Position numbers and translations under genes: made by a program. This document shows, one piece after another, positions 53,335 through 62,439 of a DNA stretch of 64,000 nucleotides. The notes beneath the pieces are model-generated. The model was given only the letters and a program-made list of their open reading frames with translations. It searched no databases and was not told the origin of the DNA. The DNA comes from Methanomicrobiales archaeon HGW-Methanomicrobiales-1 (GTDB lineage Archaea; Halobacteriota; Methanomicrobia; Methanomicrobiales; Methanospirillaceae): contig PGYM01000002.1 of assembly GCA_002839675.1 (NCBI GenBank), forward strand, positions 352,111 through 416,110, read 5' to 3'. The first letter of the stretch is position 1, and each line of letters starts with the position of its first letter.

Positions 53335-55070
53335 CGCTCCACCTCCAAAGACAGCAGCTGTGTATCGATCTCGCCGATCATGTCCCGGATACGGTTGACT
53401 TCCTGGATCTCCTTCATCCGCCCGATATCGGCTTTGAGGGGGAGTCCCTGCACCTGCCGGAGCGTGATGCCCCGGTTCATCCCTTCGATCACGCGGTCAT
53501 AGTACGTCAGGATCACCTTGAGCATCAGGTACTGTTTTTCAATGGGACAGAATGAGTCCGAATCACTGTACGCGCTCTGCTGGAGGAAGTCCTCGCGGAT
53601 CATTCGTGTCACATCAAGGATCGCCTTCTCACTCTCCGGCAGGGCATCAGGCCCCACCAGCTGCACAATCTCCTGCAGCTCGACTTCCTTCTGCAGCAGG
53701 TACATGGATTTCTCCCGCAGTTCGCGCCAGTCGGGGGCTACATTTTTCGTGTACCAGTCACCGATGCTGTCGAGATACAGCGAGTAGCTCTTGATCCAGT
53801 TCACCGAGGGGAAATGCCGGCGGTACGCAAGGTTCGTATCCAGCGCCCAGAAGGTCCCGACCACCCTCAGCGTGTTCTGCGTGATCGGTTCGGAGAAGTC
53901 CCCGCCCGGCGGAGACACAGCCCCAACCACCGTGATAGAGCCGTTTCGCTCCCCCGAACCCATGCAGACGACTCTGCCCGCCCGCTCGTAAAACGCAGAC
54001 AGCCGTGTGGCAAGATAGGCAGGGTAGCCCTCTTCGCCGGGCATCTCCTCGAGTCGTCCGGATACTTCCCGCAGTGCCTCGCCCCACCGGGAGGTCGAGT
54101 CTGCCATCAGGGCGACATCGTACCCCATGTCCCGGAAATATTCTGCAATGGTGATCCCGGTATAGATCGAGGCTTCACGGGCAGCAACCGGCATGTTCGA
54201 GGTGTTTGCAATCAGGATTGTGCGCTGGATCAGGGGGAGATTGGTTCGCGGATCCACCAGTTCGGGGAACTCTTCGAGCACGTCGGTCATCTCGTTGCCC
54301 CGTTCCCCGCACCCGATATACACAACCACCTGTGTATCGGACCATTTGGCCAGCGTCTGCTCGGAGACGGTCTTTCCGGTCCCGAACCCGCCAGGGATCA
54401 TCGCCGTCCCGCCTTTTGTTACCGGAAAGATGCAGTCAAAAACCCGCTGGCCGGTGATCAGGGGCAGGATCGGGTCAAGTTTCTTCTGGTGCGGCCGGGG
54501 AATCCTGACCGGCCAGACCTGCATCATCGGCAGATGGACAGAAGAATCAAGCGTGCAGATCGTTTCTTCCACCGTAAACTGGCCGCTCCGGATATCGGTG
54601 ACGGTACCGGAAACATGGTGAGGTACAAGGATCCGGTGCTCGAAGTGAAATTCCCGTACCGTTCCTAAAATATCTCCGGCAGCTACCTTATCACCGGACT
54701 TGACAGAAGGGACAAACTCCCATTTCTTCTGGCGGTTGAGCCCCGGGGCCGATATCCCCCGGGCAATAAAATCCCCGCAGAGTTCCAGGAGCACCGGCAG
54801 GGGGCGCTGCACCCCGTCGTAGATTGAAGCAAGGAGCCCGGGACCGAGCTCGACTGACAGGGGGTTTTCCGTATTTTCCACCGGCTCGCCGATCGTCAGG
54901 CCTGTGGTGTCTTCATAGACCTGGATGACCGCATCATCTCCCTCAAGGCGAATGATCTCTCCCCGGAGCGCCTCTTCTCCCACCGTTACCACATCATACA
55001 TTTTTGACCCTTTCATACTCCGGGCAATGATGACGGGTCCGGAAATTCGTGAAATCGTTCCTTTTATCAT
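53331..55070 (-). CDS. ahaA: A1AO ATP synthase catalytic subunit A
   Basis: 579 residues. The Walker A loop '[12 protein letters not shown]' is at about residues 228-239, with the family's non-homologous ~90-residue insert before it and '[20 protein letters not shown]' later. Synthesises ATP (or hydrolyses it in reverse) at the A-B interface. No intein is present, although this gene carries one in some archaea. Overlaps ahaB and starts 4 bases after ahaF. Confidence 0.96.
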   Translation of the reverse strand: MIKGTISRISGPVIIARSMKGSKMYDVVTVGEEALRGEIIRLEGDDAVIQVYEDTTGLTIGEPVENTENPLSVELGPGLLASIYDGVQRPLPVLLELCGDFIARGISAPGLNRQKKWEFVPSVKSGDKVAAGDILGTVREFHFEHRILVPHHVSGTVTDIRSGQFTVEETICTLDSSVHLPMMQVWPVRIPRPHQKKLDPILPLITGQRVFDCIFPVTKGGTAMIPGGFGTGKTVSEQTLAKWSDTQVVVYIGCGERGNEMTDVLEEFPELVDPRTNLPLIQRTILIANTSNMPVAAREASIYTGITIAEYFRDMGYDVALMADSTSRWGEALREVSGRLEEMPGEEGYPAYLATRLSAFYERAGRVVCMGSGERNGSITVVGAVSPPGGDFSEPITQNTLRVVGTFWALDTNLAYRRHFPSVNWIKSYSLYLDSIGDWYTKNVAPDWRELREKSMYLLQKEVELQEIVQLVGPDALPESEKAILDVTRMIREDFLQQSAYSDSDSFCPIEKQYLMLKVILTYYDRVIEGMNRGITLRQVQGLPLKADIGRMKEIQEVNRIRDMIGEIDTQLLSLEVER

Positions 55071-55074
55071 ACCA

Positions 55075-55395
55075 TCACCTCTTCAAAACGATATTGTACC
55101 CGATCGCTTTTCTCAGGAGCCGTTCGATGTATGTCCTCCGGTCAACCTCTTTGGACTTCGAGGGGATCGGGATGATGAGCGGGCGGTGCATCTTCTCGAT
55201 CCGATCCATCAGTTTCTCATCCAGAGAGAGCATGAACTCCTCATTTACCGCAACAATACCGATATCGTCCTTGTACAACAGCGGGGGGATCACTTTTCTC
55301 GCCTCTTCCAGGGTTCCCGCTTCAAGAACTTCCACACCGGCAAGCCGGAACCCGGATGCCCGGTCCCGGTCGGTAACGACGACAAATTTATACAT
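55075..55395 (-). CDS. ahaF: A1AO ATP synthase subunit F
   Basis: 106 residues, Rossmann-like ('[20 protein letters not shown]', '[14 protein letters not shown]'). Subunit F sits on the central stalk with D and tunes activity. It overlaps ahaC by 8 bases. Start ATG 55395. Confidence 0.93.
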   Translation of the reverse strand: MYKFVVVTDRDRASGFRLAGVEVLEAGTLEEARKVIPPLLYKDDIGIVAVNEEFMLSLDEKLMDRIEKMHRPLIIPIPSKSKEVDRRTYIERLLRKAIGYNIVLKR

Positions 55396-56437
55396 AGACG
55401 AGCTCCTCTTTAAGTTGCTCTATCGGGAAATCTGCCGTCTTGCACCGGGAGATGATCCGGATATTGGTAATCTCGTTATATTTTGCCCAGAAATACCCGA
55501 TCACCGAGGCCACGCTCAGGGGATCACCTAAAAAGGCGTTCACGCCTTTTTGTACCAGGTACTTTTCCAGTTGTTTTTCTATCACCGAGATTTTCTGGGT
55601 CCTCATGGCGGAAGGAGGCAGGTCTGCAAGGAACCGGTAGGGGGTGGTTTTGAGTTCCTCTACCACCTCTTCAATCGAGTGCAGGGAGAGGAGATGATCG
55701 AGCTTCCGGGAATCGAACTCCTTCCCGCCGCTGAGGAGGTATTTTTTTGCTTCAAGGGGATCGATGTGGTCCCGGATCATCCGCAGGATTGTCCTGAGGT
55801 TCACCACATCGATCTCTAACGAGATGATATTCCTGATAAGGCCGTTATTATACGTGGGATTTTTGACCTGTTCGAGTGCATCTGCATAATAGTATTCGTC
55901 GAGGGCACATTCGAGCAGGGCAAGGTCACCGGCCTTTAAAAACGCCGGGTACTCTTCGGTCAAGGGTTTGGCATACCTGATCTTCCACGTGGCAAGCATA
56001 TCGACAACAGCCCTGACATCCGGCTGCCGGACAAGTTCGATTATCGTTGCTTCGTCAAGTTCCCCGGCGGGTACGAGGCATTCAAGGATCTCTTCATTGG
56101 TGATATGGATGTTCTTCCCGCGGAGGATCGTTTTGATGTTCTGGATATCCCAGCGGTGCAGGAAGATGGTGATGTACTGTTCCGCTTCTTCCGTTTTGAC
56201 AAATCTCAGGATCTTCTGGAACGTCCGGACAAAATTTTTTCGCAGGGCGTATTCGATGCAGAGCACGCCGGAATACTGGACTTTTGCTTCGATGATATCA
56301 GATTTGTAAGGCGTGTTTTCCAGGTCGGCTATGAGGGACTCGAGATCCGGCTGCAGTACCAGGTTATCAAGCGCACGCTGGTCCAGCAGGCGGCTTTTCA
56401 TCCCCCGCATCCGTGCGTTGATATACCCCCAGTCCAT
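55388..56437 (-). CDS. ahaC: A1AO ATP synthase subunit C
   Basis: 349 residues, all helical, of the V-ATPase d/archaeal C family ('YINARMRGMKSRLLDQRALD', 'VNLRTILRMIRDHIDPL', 'VASVIGYFWAKYNEITNIRI'). It couples the central stalk to the c ring. The ATG at 56437 is chosen because AGGTGA lies 6 bases upstream; a GTG at 56446 overlaps that site. Confidence 0.93.
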   Translation of the reverse strand: MDWGYINARMRGMKSRLLDQRALDNLVLQPDLESLIADLENTPYKSDIIEAKVQYSGVLCIEYALRKNFVRTFQKILRFVKTEEAEQYITIFLHRWDIQNIKTILRGKNIHITNEEILECLVPAGELDEATIIELVRQPDVRAVVDMLATWKIRYAKPLTEEYPAFLKAGDLALLECALDEYYYADALEQVKNPTYNNGLIRNIISLEIDVVNLRTILRMIRDHIDPLEAKKYLLSGGKEFDSRKLDHLLSLHSIEEVVEELKTTPYRFLADLPPSAMRTQKISVIEKQLEKYLVQKGVNAFLGDPLSVASVIGYFWAKYNEITNIRIISRCKTADFPIEQLKEELVYV

Positions 56438-56438
56438 C

Positions 56439-57032
56439 TCAGTCACCTGTCAGGATCGAATAAATCTCCAGTTTTTTTAAGTCCCCTGCCCGTTCCATCC
56501 GGGATTCCACAGTATTTGAAATGATGACCGACCGGTCGGGCAGACAGGCTACCAGTCCACCTGCCGATACAAGGTCCGGGATAATCTCTGCGTGGAGGTT
56601 TAAGGAGGCGAGCGTTTTCCTGCAGAGTTCTTCATCCCGTTTGTCCACGTGAACATGGAATCCGCCCACCTTAAGAGACGCTGCTGCATCCACGGTGAGT
56701 TTTTTAAAAATATCCGGGTATTCCGGGTCGTCTCGTAACCGGGACAATCGAAGCTTCGCCTCGTTAAATGCCGCCAGAAAAAGTTGTTCTTTGATGGTGA
56801 TCAGGCGCGCTTTATTCTCTGCACCTGCAAGGTACATGAGTTTGTTCTTCTCAATGGCAGCGGTTTTCTCTGCATCAGAAATGTGTGATTGCCGTATCTG
56901 TTCAGCCTGCTCGCGTGCTTTTTTTCCGAGGCTTTCGATAGTTATACGTGCAGTTTCCTTAAGTTCCCGCTCCCGCTCCTCTGCACTTTCGTCAACCGAT
57001 TTCAACAGGTTTTCATACGCCACCAGAATCAC
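56439..57032 (-). CDS. ahaE: A1AO ATP synthase subunit E
   Basis: 197 residues: an N-terminal coiled coil ('VDESAEERERELKETARITI', 'REQAEQIRQSHISDAEKTA') and a C-terminal globular domain ('GGFHVHVDKRDEELC', 'GGLVACLPDRSVIISNTVES'). It pairs with H as peripheral stalk. Start is a GTG at 57032, or the GTG at 57023 which has GGTGA at better spacing. The C-terminal end is 1 base before ahaC. Confidence 0.92.
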   Translation of the reverse strand: MILVAYENLLKSVDESAEERERELKETARITIESLGKKAREQAEQIRQSHISDAEKTAAIEKNKLMYLAGAENKARLITIKEQLFLAAFNEAKLRLSRLRDDPEYPDIFKKLTVDAAASLKVGGFHVHVDKRDEELCRKTLASLNLHAEIIPDLVSAGGLVACLPDRSVIISNTVESRMERAGDLKKLEIYSILTGD

Positions 57033-57165
57033 CCGCAGTTATTTCTGACTTAAAAAAACCGGAGTTTATGCCTGGACATAAATCCTGTCCTTTAAATGAC
57101 CAAGGGGGTTATTGTTCCGGTGAGAGAACGCAAATCCACTTTAAGTCATTCCGGAATTTTCACTT

Positions 57166-57384
57166 CTACTTGACCATCAGGATGATCATGGAGGCGACGA
57201 CAAACCCCAGGATCACCAGGGTCTCGGGAATCGCTTCTAAAATAATGATCGTCCCGGCGGTTTCCGGGCGTTCGGCAATCGCACCGGCCCCGGCAGAACC
57301 AATCCGTGACTGTGCCATACCTGTTGCAATTGCACCTCCGGCAAAGGCAATTGCTGCTCCAATGGGAACTTCCCAGCCAACCAT
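57166..57384 (-). CDS. ahaK: A1AO ATP synthase subunit K (rotor c subunit)
   Basis: 72 residues as a single two-helix hairpin. The ion-carrying Glu lies in 'IILEAIPETLVILG' in helix 2; the loop has 'QSRIGSAGAGAIAERPE'. One hairpin with one carrier Glu is the standard form, unlike the fused multi-hairpin versions of some methanogens. Whether Na+ or H+ is used is not decided. ATG 57384 is set by GGGAGGT (57397-57391) 6 bases upstream; the frame could also open at TTG 57399. It heads the K-E-C-F-A-B-D operon. Confidence 0.93.
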   Translation of the reverse strand: MVGWEVPIGAAIAFAGGAIATGMAQSRIGSAGAGAIAERPETAGTIIILEAIPETLVILGFVVASMIILMVK

Positions 57385-57495
57385 TTTAGTACCTCCCAAT
57401 GATACAACCTAAAATGTTATACCCATATTAATGTATGGGAATAAAAGTGGCCGATAAAAATGGGATATCGTCGGTAGCTAGCTTCCACCACGGCA

Positions 57496-57816
57496 CTACT
57501 CAAGGATTTCATCCAGGCGGGCGAGGGCGTCTTTCGTCATACTCTTCTGGGAAACGACCTCTTTTGCTACGGCGATGAGGGAAAGGACCTCGTTATAGGA
57601 AAGCGTGGAAAAACAGTAATCCTTCCAGCATTCCCGGTCAACATTGATCCAGATCTCTCCTAACACATTACGGAGAATTTTACAATCCTCCGCAGAAAAA
57701 CTCTCCCAGTCCTCACCGAAGCTGCGACGGATCTTTTCATAGGCTTCTTCAACGGCTTTTTCTTTCTGGATCTGGAACCGCCTTCGGCCAAGATCTTCTG
57801 TAGTGGTGCGGGACAT
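57496..57816 (-). CDS. Unknown helical protein, paralog of the divergent neighbour
   Basis: 106 residues, predicted all-helical, not recognised. It aligns along its length with the protein encoded divergently at 58002: both have 'GRR', then a Glu-Lys-x-Val-Glu segment, 'SFGEDWESFSAEDCKILRNV' (here), a Trp-rich centre and a final amphipathic helix. It has three Cys, unlike its partner. Position just upstream of the ATP synthase arm is probably coincidental. Confidence 0.72.
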   Translation of the reverse strand: MSRTTTEDLGRRRFQIQKEKAVEEAYEKIRRSFGEDWESFSAEDCKILRNVLGEIWINVDRECWKDYCFSTLSYNEVLSLIAVAKEVVSQKSMTKDALARLDEILE

Positions 57817-58001
57817 GGTATGCTACTGGTGGGAATTATGCCCATGCCGGGTTATATTGTTTTTGCACGTTCCTGTAGTCAGCACTGTGTTCTCCCGTGA
57901 AATTGGTTTTTTGCAGGGAATGTTCCTTCTCCGCAAAGTATATGCTGGGATAATTGAATTCATTCAACATTCCCACATGTGTGGGGGGATGAGGGACGCG
58001 A
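57817..58001. promoter_or_regulatory. Divergent promoter region between two paralogs
   Basis: 185 bases. Contains TATTGTTTTT-like AT stretches around 57856-57866 and AATTGAATTCATTC around 57952-57965, which could serve the plus gene, and GAGGGA (57991-57996) as its ribosome-binding site. No palindrome stands out. Confidence 0.35.
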
Positions 58002-58331
58002 ATGCCAGATGTAACGCAGGCTGAGATAGGACGGCGAATGTATCACGTTCACCGTGAGAAACTTGTGGAACAGGCGATCAAGCTGATCCAGCAGAGTCTG
58101 GGAACGGAGTGGAAGTCATTTTCAGAAGAGGATATTCTCCTCCTCGGGCACCTTTTGCAGTGTACGTGGAATACGATCGAACAGAAGATCTGGGATAAGA
58201 TAGTGTTTGCCAAAATCACAAAGGGTGATGTTAAGAAGATCCTTTCCTATGGCAAAGATGTTGGACCGGGAAAGAACCCGGATCAGGCTGCAGTTGCAGG
58301 GATCAAAAAGATTCTGCTTGCGATCGCCTGA
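58002..58331 (+). CDS. Unknown helical protein, paralog of the divergent neighbour
   Basis: 109 residues, mostly helical. It shares with 57496-57816 the pattern 'EIGRRMYHVHREKLVEQAI', 'GTEWKSFSEEDILLLGHLL', a central Trp pair, and 'DVKKILSYGKDVG' near the end. The common pattern W-x-SFS-x-ED suggests a conserved surface. No known domain is recognised. GAGGGA lies 5 bases before the ATG. Confidence 0.75.
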   Translation: MPDVTQAEIGRRMYHVHREKLVEQAIKLIQQSLGTEWKSFSEEDILLLGHLLQCTWNTIEQKIWDKIVFAKITKGDVKKILSYGKDVGPGKNPDQAAVAGIKKILLAIA

Positions 58332-58389
58332 TTCCATTTTTTTTAAGAAAGCCCGCAGGTTTATGGTTGGGAATTTTTTAAATCGTGAA

Positions 58390-59553
58390 TTATTCCGTTG
58401 CCACGGTGATACACTCTTCAATCGTCCCTATGCGTGCCTTCGCCCCGCACATATCCGGTACGTACGCGAGTGCCTTTCCGCTGTTCACCATGATCGAGGA
58501 GTATTGTTCCATCACCGGTGAAACCACCATGCAGGTGTCGGCAAAGACCCGGGCACCACTCTTCTCTATGGAGTCTGCGGTGCGCTGGTTCTTCTCGATC
58601 ACTCCCTGCGCTGCAAACACATACAGGGGTTTTGTGACGAGTTTTCCCATCAGAAGACCGGCAATCGTGGTGAGTTCGGCCGGGGAACAGTGCGGGCACC
58701 CCACTGCAACTGCCTCTACCGGCAGATCCTTAAACAGCTGCAGGATCTCATCAGACTCCACAGGAATTGTCTCAAGCCCGCTGAGATCGTAAGGGATCTT
58801 CACGGCTTCCGGCGTCACCCCTTCCACGTGATAGAGTGCCACTGCACCGGTTGCCGCCATCGCCGCACCGAGTGCCTTGAGCTGATCGTTATCCGGCCCG
58901 ATGCCGCTGAAGAACGGGATACGGTTGCCCACCAGTTTGCCGGTATGATATCCGAGCGCCCCAAAGTGAGCGATACTCCAGTCACGGGTGTCGGCCTGCA
59001 CCCTTATGACTACCTGTGGCTTCCTCTTTTCAGCGAGATGAAAACCATAGCAGGGGGTCTTGCCTATAAGGGCTGCGGCAAGGGCACCGGGCCCTCCTTC
59101 CCGGTTCGTCCGAGCGCCAATCACCGAGTTTGCATAGCTGACCGCTGACGACTCCGACCAAGCGAGGTGATCACCGTATGAGGTTTCCCGCAGGTAATAC
59201 GGAGTGCACGTGCATTCAAGGCCGATGCCGAGTCGTTCATAGGCTGCTACGACGGCCTGTTGCTTCCGGGCAAAGTCCTCGCGGATTCCCATCTCCAGCC
59301 AGCGTTCCCGGGGCATGCCTATGGGATTCAGGACCGCCGGGACAACCGCTTTTGCGTTAAGCGAGGAGAGCCACTGGAGGCCGTACTCCCCGATCGTCTT
59401 GTACGATGCGCCGCTGACCTGTGCGCTCCGGATCGGCACGAGCCGCTCGGCGCCAAACACCTTTCCCAGCGCCACGAGAAGCTCGAGCATCTTTGCCTTA
59501 GTCTCGCCCTGCTCTCCGGCAAGGATCCGTTCGTCTTCAGGATCGAGATGCAT
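58390..59553 (-). CDS. Aconitase-X large subunit: probable mevalonate 5-phosphate dehydratase
   Basis: 387 residues of the DUF521/aconitase-X catalytic family. In archaea this subunit, with a small DUF126 subunit, dehydrates mevalonate 5-phosphate to trans-anhydromevalonate 5-phosphate. Cysteines that may hold a [4Fe-4S] cluster are in 'LECTCTPYYL', 'VGCPHCSPAEL' and 'PDMCGAKARIG'. The ATG at 59553 gives the family start 'MHLDPEDERILAGEQG'; GGTGA lies 5 bases before it. The gene follows the UbiD-like gene directly, as in the archaeal mevalonate branch. No small subunit is nearby. Confidence 0.88.
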   Translation of the reverse strand: MHLDPEDERILAGEQGETKAKMLELLVALGKVFGAERLVPIRSAQVSGASYKTIGEYGLQWLSSLNAKAVVPAVLNPIGMPRERWLEMGIREDFARKQQAVVAAYERLGIGLECTCTPYYLRETSYGDHLAWSESSAVSYANSVIGARTNREGGPGALAAALIGKTPCYGFHLAEKRKPQVVIRVQADTRDWSIAHFGALGYHTGKLVGNRIPFFSGIGPDNDQLKALGAAMAATGAVALYHVEGVTPEAVKIPYDLSGLETIPVESDEILQLFKDLPVEAVAVGCPHCSPAELTTIAGLLMGKLVTKPLYVFAAQGVIEKNQRTADSIEKSGARVFADTCMVVSPVMEQYSSIMVNSGKALAYVPDMCGAKARIGTIEECITVATE

Positions 59554-59558
59554 CAGGG

Positions 59559-60797
59559 TCACCAGGTGGCACGCGAGAAGTCCGCCTCGCGCCCGAGCAC
59601 CATTGTTGCATCCACACCGATTTTCACGTTGGTGCCATCTTCGAGCTGGCAGGGATCGAGCGACGAGCCCCGGACACCGGTAATGACCATCACATCGAGG
59701 TCGCCCCGGACCCGGGTCGCAATCGCATATTCCACATCGAGAGGATCATTGGGATTGATATCCTCGTCCACGACCACCACGTGCTTGAGCGAAGTGTGGG
59801 CAGCAAACGCGGCCATGATCGCGTTTTTCGCATCACCCTGCGTGCTCTTCTTTATCTGTATCACCGCGTGGAGGTACCCGCACCCCCCTTTCGTGAGGAC
59901 AACGTCCCGCACCTCAGTCACTCCCGCTACTGCCTTGTAAATCTTCGGCTCATACGGGCAGCCCATCAGGATTTTGTGCTCGTCGCCACCGGGAAGGATG
60001 CCGTGGTAGATGCAGTCCGGCTTTGTGTACATGCCGGTGAACTCTATGATATGCTGCATCCGGATCGGGTCATAGGTCCCGGTGATATCGACAAACGGCC
60101 CTTCCTCGGTGAGATCTCCCGTGATAAACCCTTCCAGCACAATCTCTGCGTCAGGGACCAGTACCCCATTACTGCACCGGTGCACCTTCAATTCTCCTCC
60201 CATCAGTTCTGCGGCAAACGGGAGTTCCATCGCTGTTGGCACTCTCGTGCAGCTTGCAAACGTAACGGCCGGGTGCGTCCCAATCGTGATAGCAATGGGG
60301 AGTTTCTCTCCCTTTGCCAGCGCCTTTTTGAGCATCACGTGCGTGTGCCGGCCTTCCACGAGCCGGGCCGCTACCCGGTGATCGTCAAGCACCTGCATCC
60401 GGTGGATCGATGCATTCTCCACGCCGTCCCAGCGGGAGAAGACGATCGCAGACGTGAAATATTTTCCCGCATCTTTCGGGAAATGGTGCATGATGGGGAT
60501 GCGGGTGAGGTCGGGCTTTTCCATCTTCAGCGGTGAGGCCTCGACAACCCTGCCATCGAATTTTGCATCAGCAAGTGTTCTGACAATCAGTTTTTCGTCA
60601 ATGCCAAGAGCAAGAGAGAGTGAGGTCCGGCTGGCGGTGAGGTTCATCACCGCACGTTTGCCCTCGATATTATGGAAGAAAAGGAGTTTGTCCGTAGTAC
60701 TCGCCATCTTTGCAGCCTGCAGATCGGTAGATACGGGCTCCTTTACATCGATAACAAGCCCCTTGTTTCGCATCTTTTCTATAAATTCACGCATCAT
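59559..60797 (-). CDS. UbiD-family decarboxylase: probable anhydromevalonate phosphate decarboxylase
   Basis: 412 residues of the prenyl-FMN-dependent UbiD fold ('GTHPAVTFASCTRVPTAMEL', 'ELMGGELKVHRCSN', 'VDEDINPNDPLDVEYAIATR'). In archaea a UbiD relative turns trans-anhydromevalonate 5-phosphate into isopentenyl phosphate. Location beside aconitase-X and UbiX supports this role over ubiquinone or aromatic decarboxylation. Start ATG 60797, with GGAG 5 bases upstream, overlaps the ubiX stop by 11 bases. Confidence 0.9.
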   Translation of the reverse strand: MMREFIEKMRNKGLVIDVKEPVSTDLQAAKMASTTDKLLFFHNIEGKRAVMNLTASRTSLSLALGIDEKLIVRTLADAKFDGRVVEASPLKMEKPDLTRIPIMHHFPKDAGKYFTSAIVFSRWDGVENASIHRMQVLDDHRVAARLVEGRHTHVMLKKALAKGEKLPIAITIGTHPAVTFASCTRVPTAMELPFAAELMGGELKVHRCSNGVLVPDAEIVLEGFITGDLTEEGPFVDITGTYDPIRMQHIIEFTGMYTKPDCIYHGILPGGDEHKILMGCPYEPKIYKAVAGVTEVRDVVLTKGGCGYLHAVIQIKKSTQGDAKNAIMAAFAAHTSLKHVVVVDEDINPNDPLDVEYAIATRVRGDLDVMVITGVRGSSLDPCQLEDGTNVKIGVDATMVLGREADFSRATW

Positions 60798-61341
60798 AAC
60801 CACTCCAGCGTTGTGCAAGCGTATGTTCCACCTCAAGGTGATCGAGTACACGGGCTACGACCATATCCACCAGGTCATCGATCGTCTTCGGGTGGTGGTA
60901 GAAGGCAGGGCAGGCGGGCATGATCAGTGCCCCGGCATCCTCGGCAGCAAGCATATTCTTTAAGTGAATTTTAGAAAGCGGGGTTTCCCGGGTGACCAGA
61001 ATGCATTTCCGGCCCTCTTTTAAGCAGACATCCGCAGTCCGGGTGATCAGGTTGTCGGCATACCCGGTCGCGATCGCCGAAAGCGTCTTGGCACTGCAGG
61101 GGATTACTACCATCCCATCAATTTTGTGGGAGCCGCTTGCAATCGATGCCCCCATCTTATCGATGTGATGGACGGTTGCATTGAGCCCTTCAAAAGAGAT
61201 ACCCTCGTGGGTGGCGATCTGCTGCGCAATATCCGAGACAATGAGATGGACATGCGCATCCCGGCACAGCACCTCAAGCAGGCGGCGGGCATAGCAGGCC
61301 CCGCTTGCCCCCGTCACTCCGACAACATACTCTTTTTTCAT
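60787..61341 (-). CDS. ubiX: Flavin prenyltransferase
   Basis: 184 residues. Makes prenylated FMN, the cofactor of the UbiD enzyme in the next gene. Signatures: 'GVTGASGACYARRLLEVL' (flavin site), 'VVIPCSAKTLSAIATGYADN' and 'ETPLSKIHLKNMLAAEDAGA'. The ATG at 61341 is chosen; an earlier frame from 61371 adds only basic residues. Confidence 0.95.
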   Translation of the reverse strand: MKKEYVVGVTGASGACYARRLLEVLCRDAHVHLIVSDIAQQIATHEGISFEGLNATVHHIDKMGASIASGSHKIDGMVVIPCSAKTLSAIATGYADNLITRTADVCLKEGRKCILVTRETPLSKIHLKNMLAAEDAGALIMPACPAFYHHPKTIDDLVDMVVARVLDHLEVEHTLAQRWSGYDA

Positions 61342-61427
61342 ACGAACCCTGCCCCTTCTTTGTGATAGCAATGTCGGAGTGATGACAAAAAGAGTTTATG
61401 CCGGAATTTGACCGGGCGGGCTGAAAT

Positions 61428-61874
61428 TTACTTGTTTTTGGGTGGGGCGAAGAAGCGGTACCTGACCTGCGCTTCTTCGACCCTGCGGGCATGGGGCGGG
61501 TTTAAATCACGGCGCGCCTCGATAACGAGCGTGTTGAGGATGTTATGGAGCCGCAGGGTATCATACTCCTTGTCCTTGTGCTCGTTTAAGAAATCCAGCA
61601 GCTCATTGGTGCTCTTTAGCACCCCGGTGCTGCCAATAAGGTTGAGACGGTTGAGGGTCAGGGCAAGGCTCTTTTTTGCAATGTCCTTTTTGTAGGGATC
61701 GCCACCGGCGAGATCCAGTTCCGTGATCGCGTTGAGGAGATCCGTATAGACCCGGAGCTTGTGGCTGTTCTCATGCATCCTGCGATCAGCAGAGCGGAGT
61801 TTATAGAGGGTGATAGCAAGGATCAACACGATTGCTAAAACGCCACACGCCACTACTATCCAGTCTTCGTTCAT
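61428..61874 (-). CDS. Membrane-anchored helical protein, unknown function
   Basis: 148 residues: an N-terminal membrane helix (~6-24, 'VVACGVLAIVLILAITLY') and a soluble helical domain with many charged residues ('KLRVYTDLLNAITELDLA', 'KSTNELLDFLNEHK'). I know no family. It lies 18 bases after the lipoprotein gene and is probably cotranscribed. Topology would put the soluble part in the cytoplasm. Confidence 0.75.
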   Translation of the reverse strand: MNEDWIVVACGVLAIVLILAITLYKLRSADRRMHENSHKLRVYTDLLNAITELDLAGGDPYKKDIAKKSLALTLNRLNLIGSTGVLKSTNELLDFLNEHKDKEYDTLRLHNILNTLVIEARRDLNPPHARRVEEAQVRYRFFAPPKNK

Positions 61875-61892
61875 CCCAGTTCACATCCTGAA

Positions 61893-62366
61893 CTATGGAT
61901 TTCGTTTGGCCGCAGTAACATCCACTTTTACCCGGTTGCCTTTCATCTCAAGTTTGTACGGCCCGGTTGTATACATGGGGATCTGGTTTTTGAGATCAAA
62001 CCCATTGTTCCTGCCGTAGCCATAGGTTTCAGTATGACCGGTATCCATGTTGGTCACTTTCATCTCAAACCAGCAGTAGATGGTGTTATCATTGAGCGGG
62101 AGGACATCGAACTCGATTCCCCATGCAGGATTATCCACACGGAACTGCTTTACAATCACATCGTTCTCGCTCTGGAACGAGTACGACTCCTGCAGGTAGT
62201 GGTCTCCCATGGTAAACGATGGTTTGGCATCGGTTGCGGTAACAACGGGAGTCGCAACGGACGTTGGCACCGGGGTTGCAGCAGGAGCCGCCGGGCTCTG
62301 GGTGCAGCCGGCAACCATAACTCCTGCTATGAGAAGTGCAAGGATGACTAAGACACTGTGTTTCAT
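61893..62366 (-). CDS. Small lipoprotein with Pro/Ala/Thr linker
   Basis: 157 residues. Lipobox 'AGVMVAGCTQ' (Cys21), a ~25-residue low-complexity Pro/Ala/Thr/Val linker typical of Methanomicrobiales exoproteins, then a beta-rich domain of ~105 residues ('YSFQSENDVIVKQFRVDN', 'YKLEMKGNRVKVDVTAA'). Probably lipid-anchored on the outer face. Function unknown. Confidence 0.82.
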   Translation of the reverse strand: MKHSVLVILALLIAGVMVAGCTQSPAAPAATPVPTSVATPVVTATDAKPSFTMGDHYLQESYSFQSENDVIVKQFRVDNPAWGIEFDVLPLNDNTIYCWFEMKVTNMDTGHTETYGYGRNNGFDLKNQIPMYTTGPYKLEMKGNRVKVDVTAAKRNP

Positions 62367-62439
62367 GATGGTGAATGTTTGGATACCGGAATATATTATG
62401 CTTATTTATGATTCCGGAGCCGGAATGGTCACGGCATAC

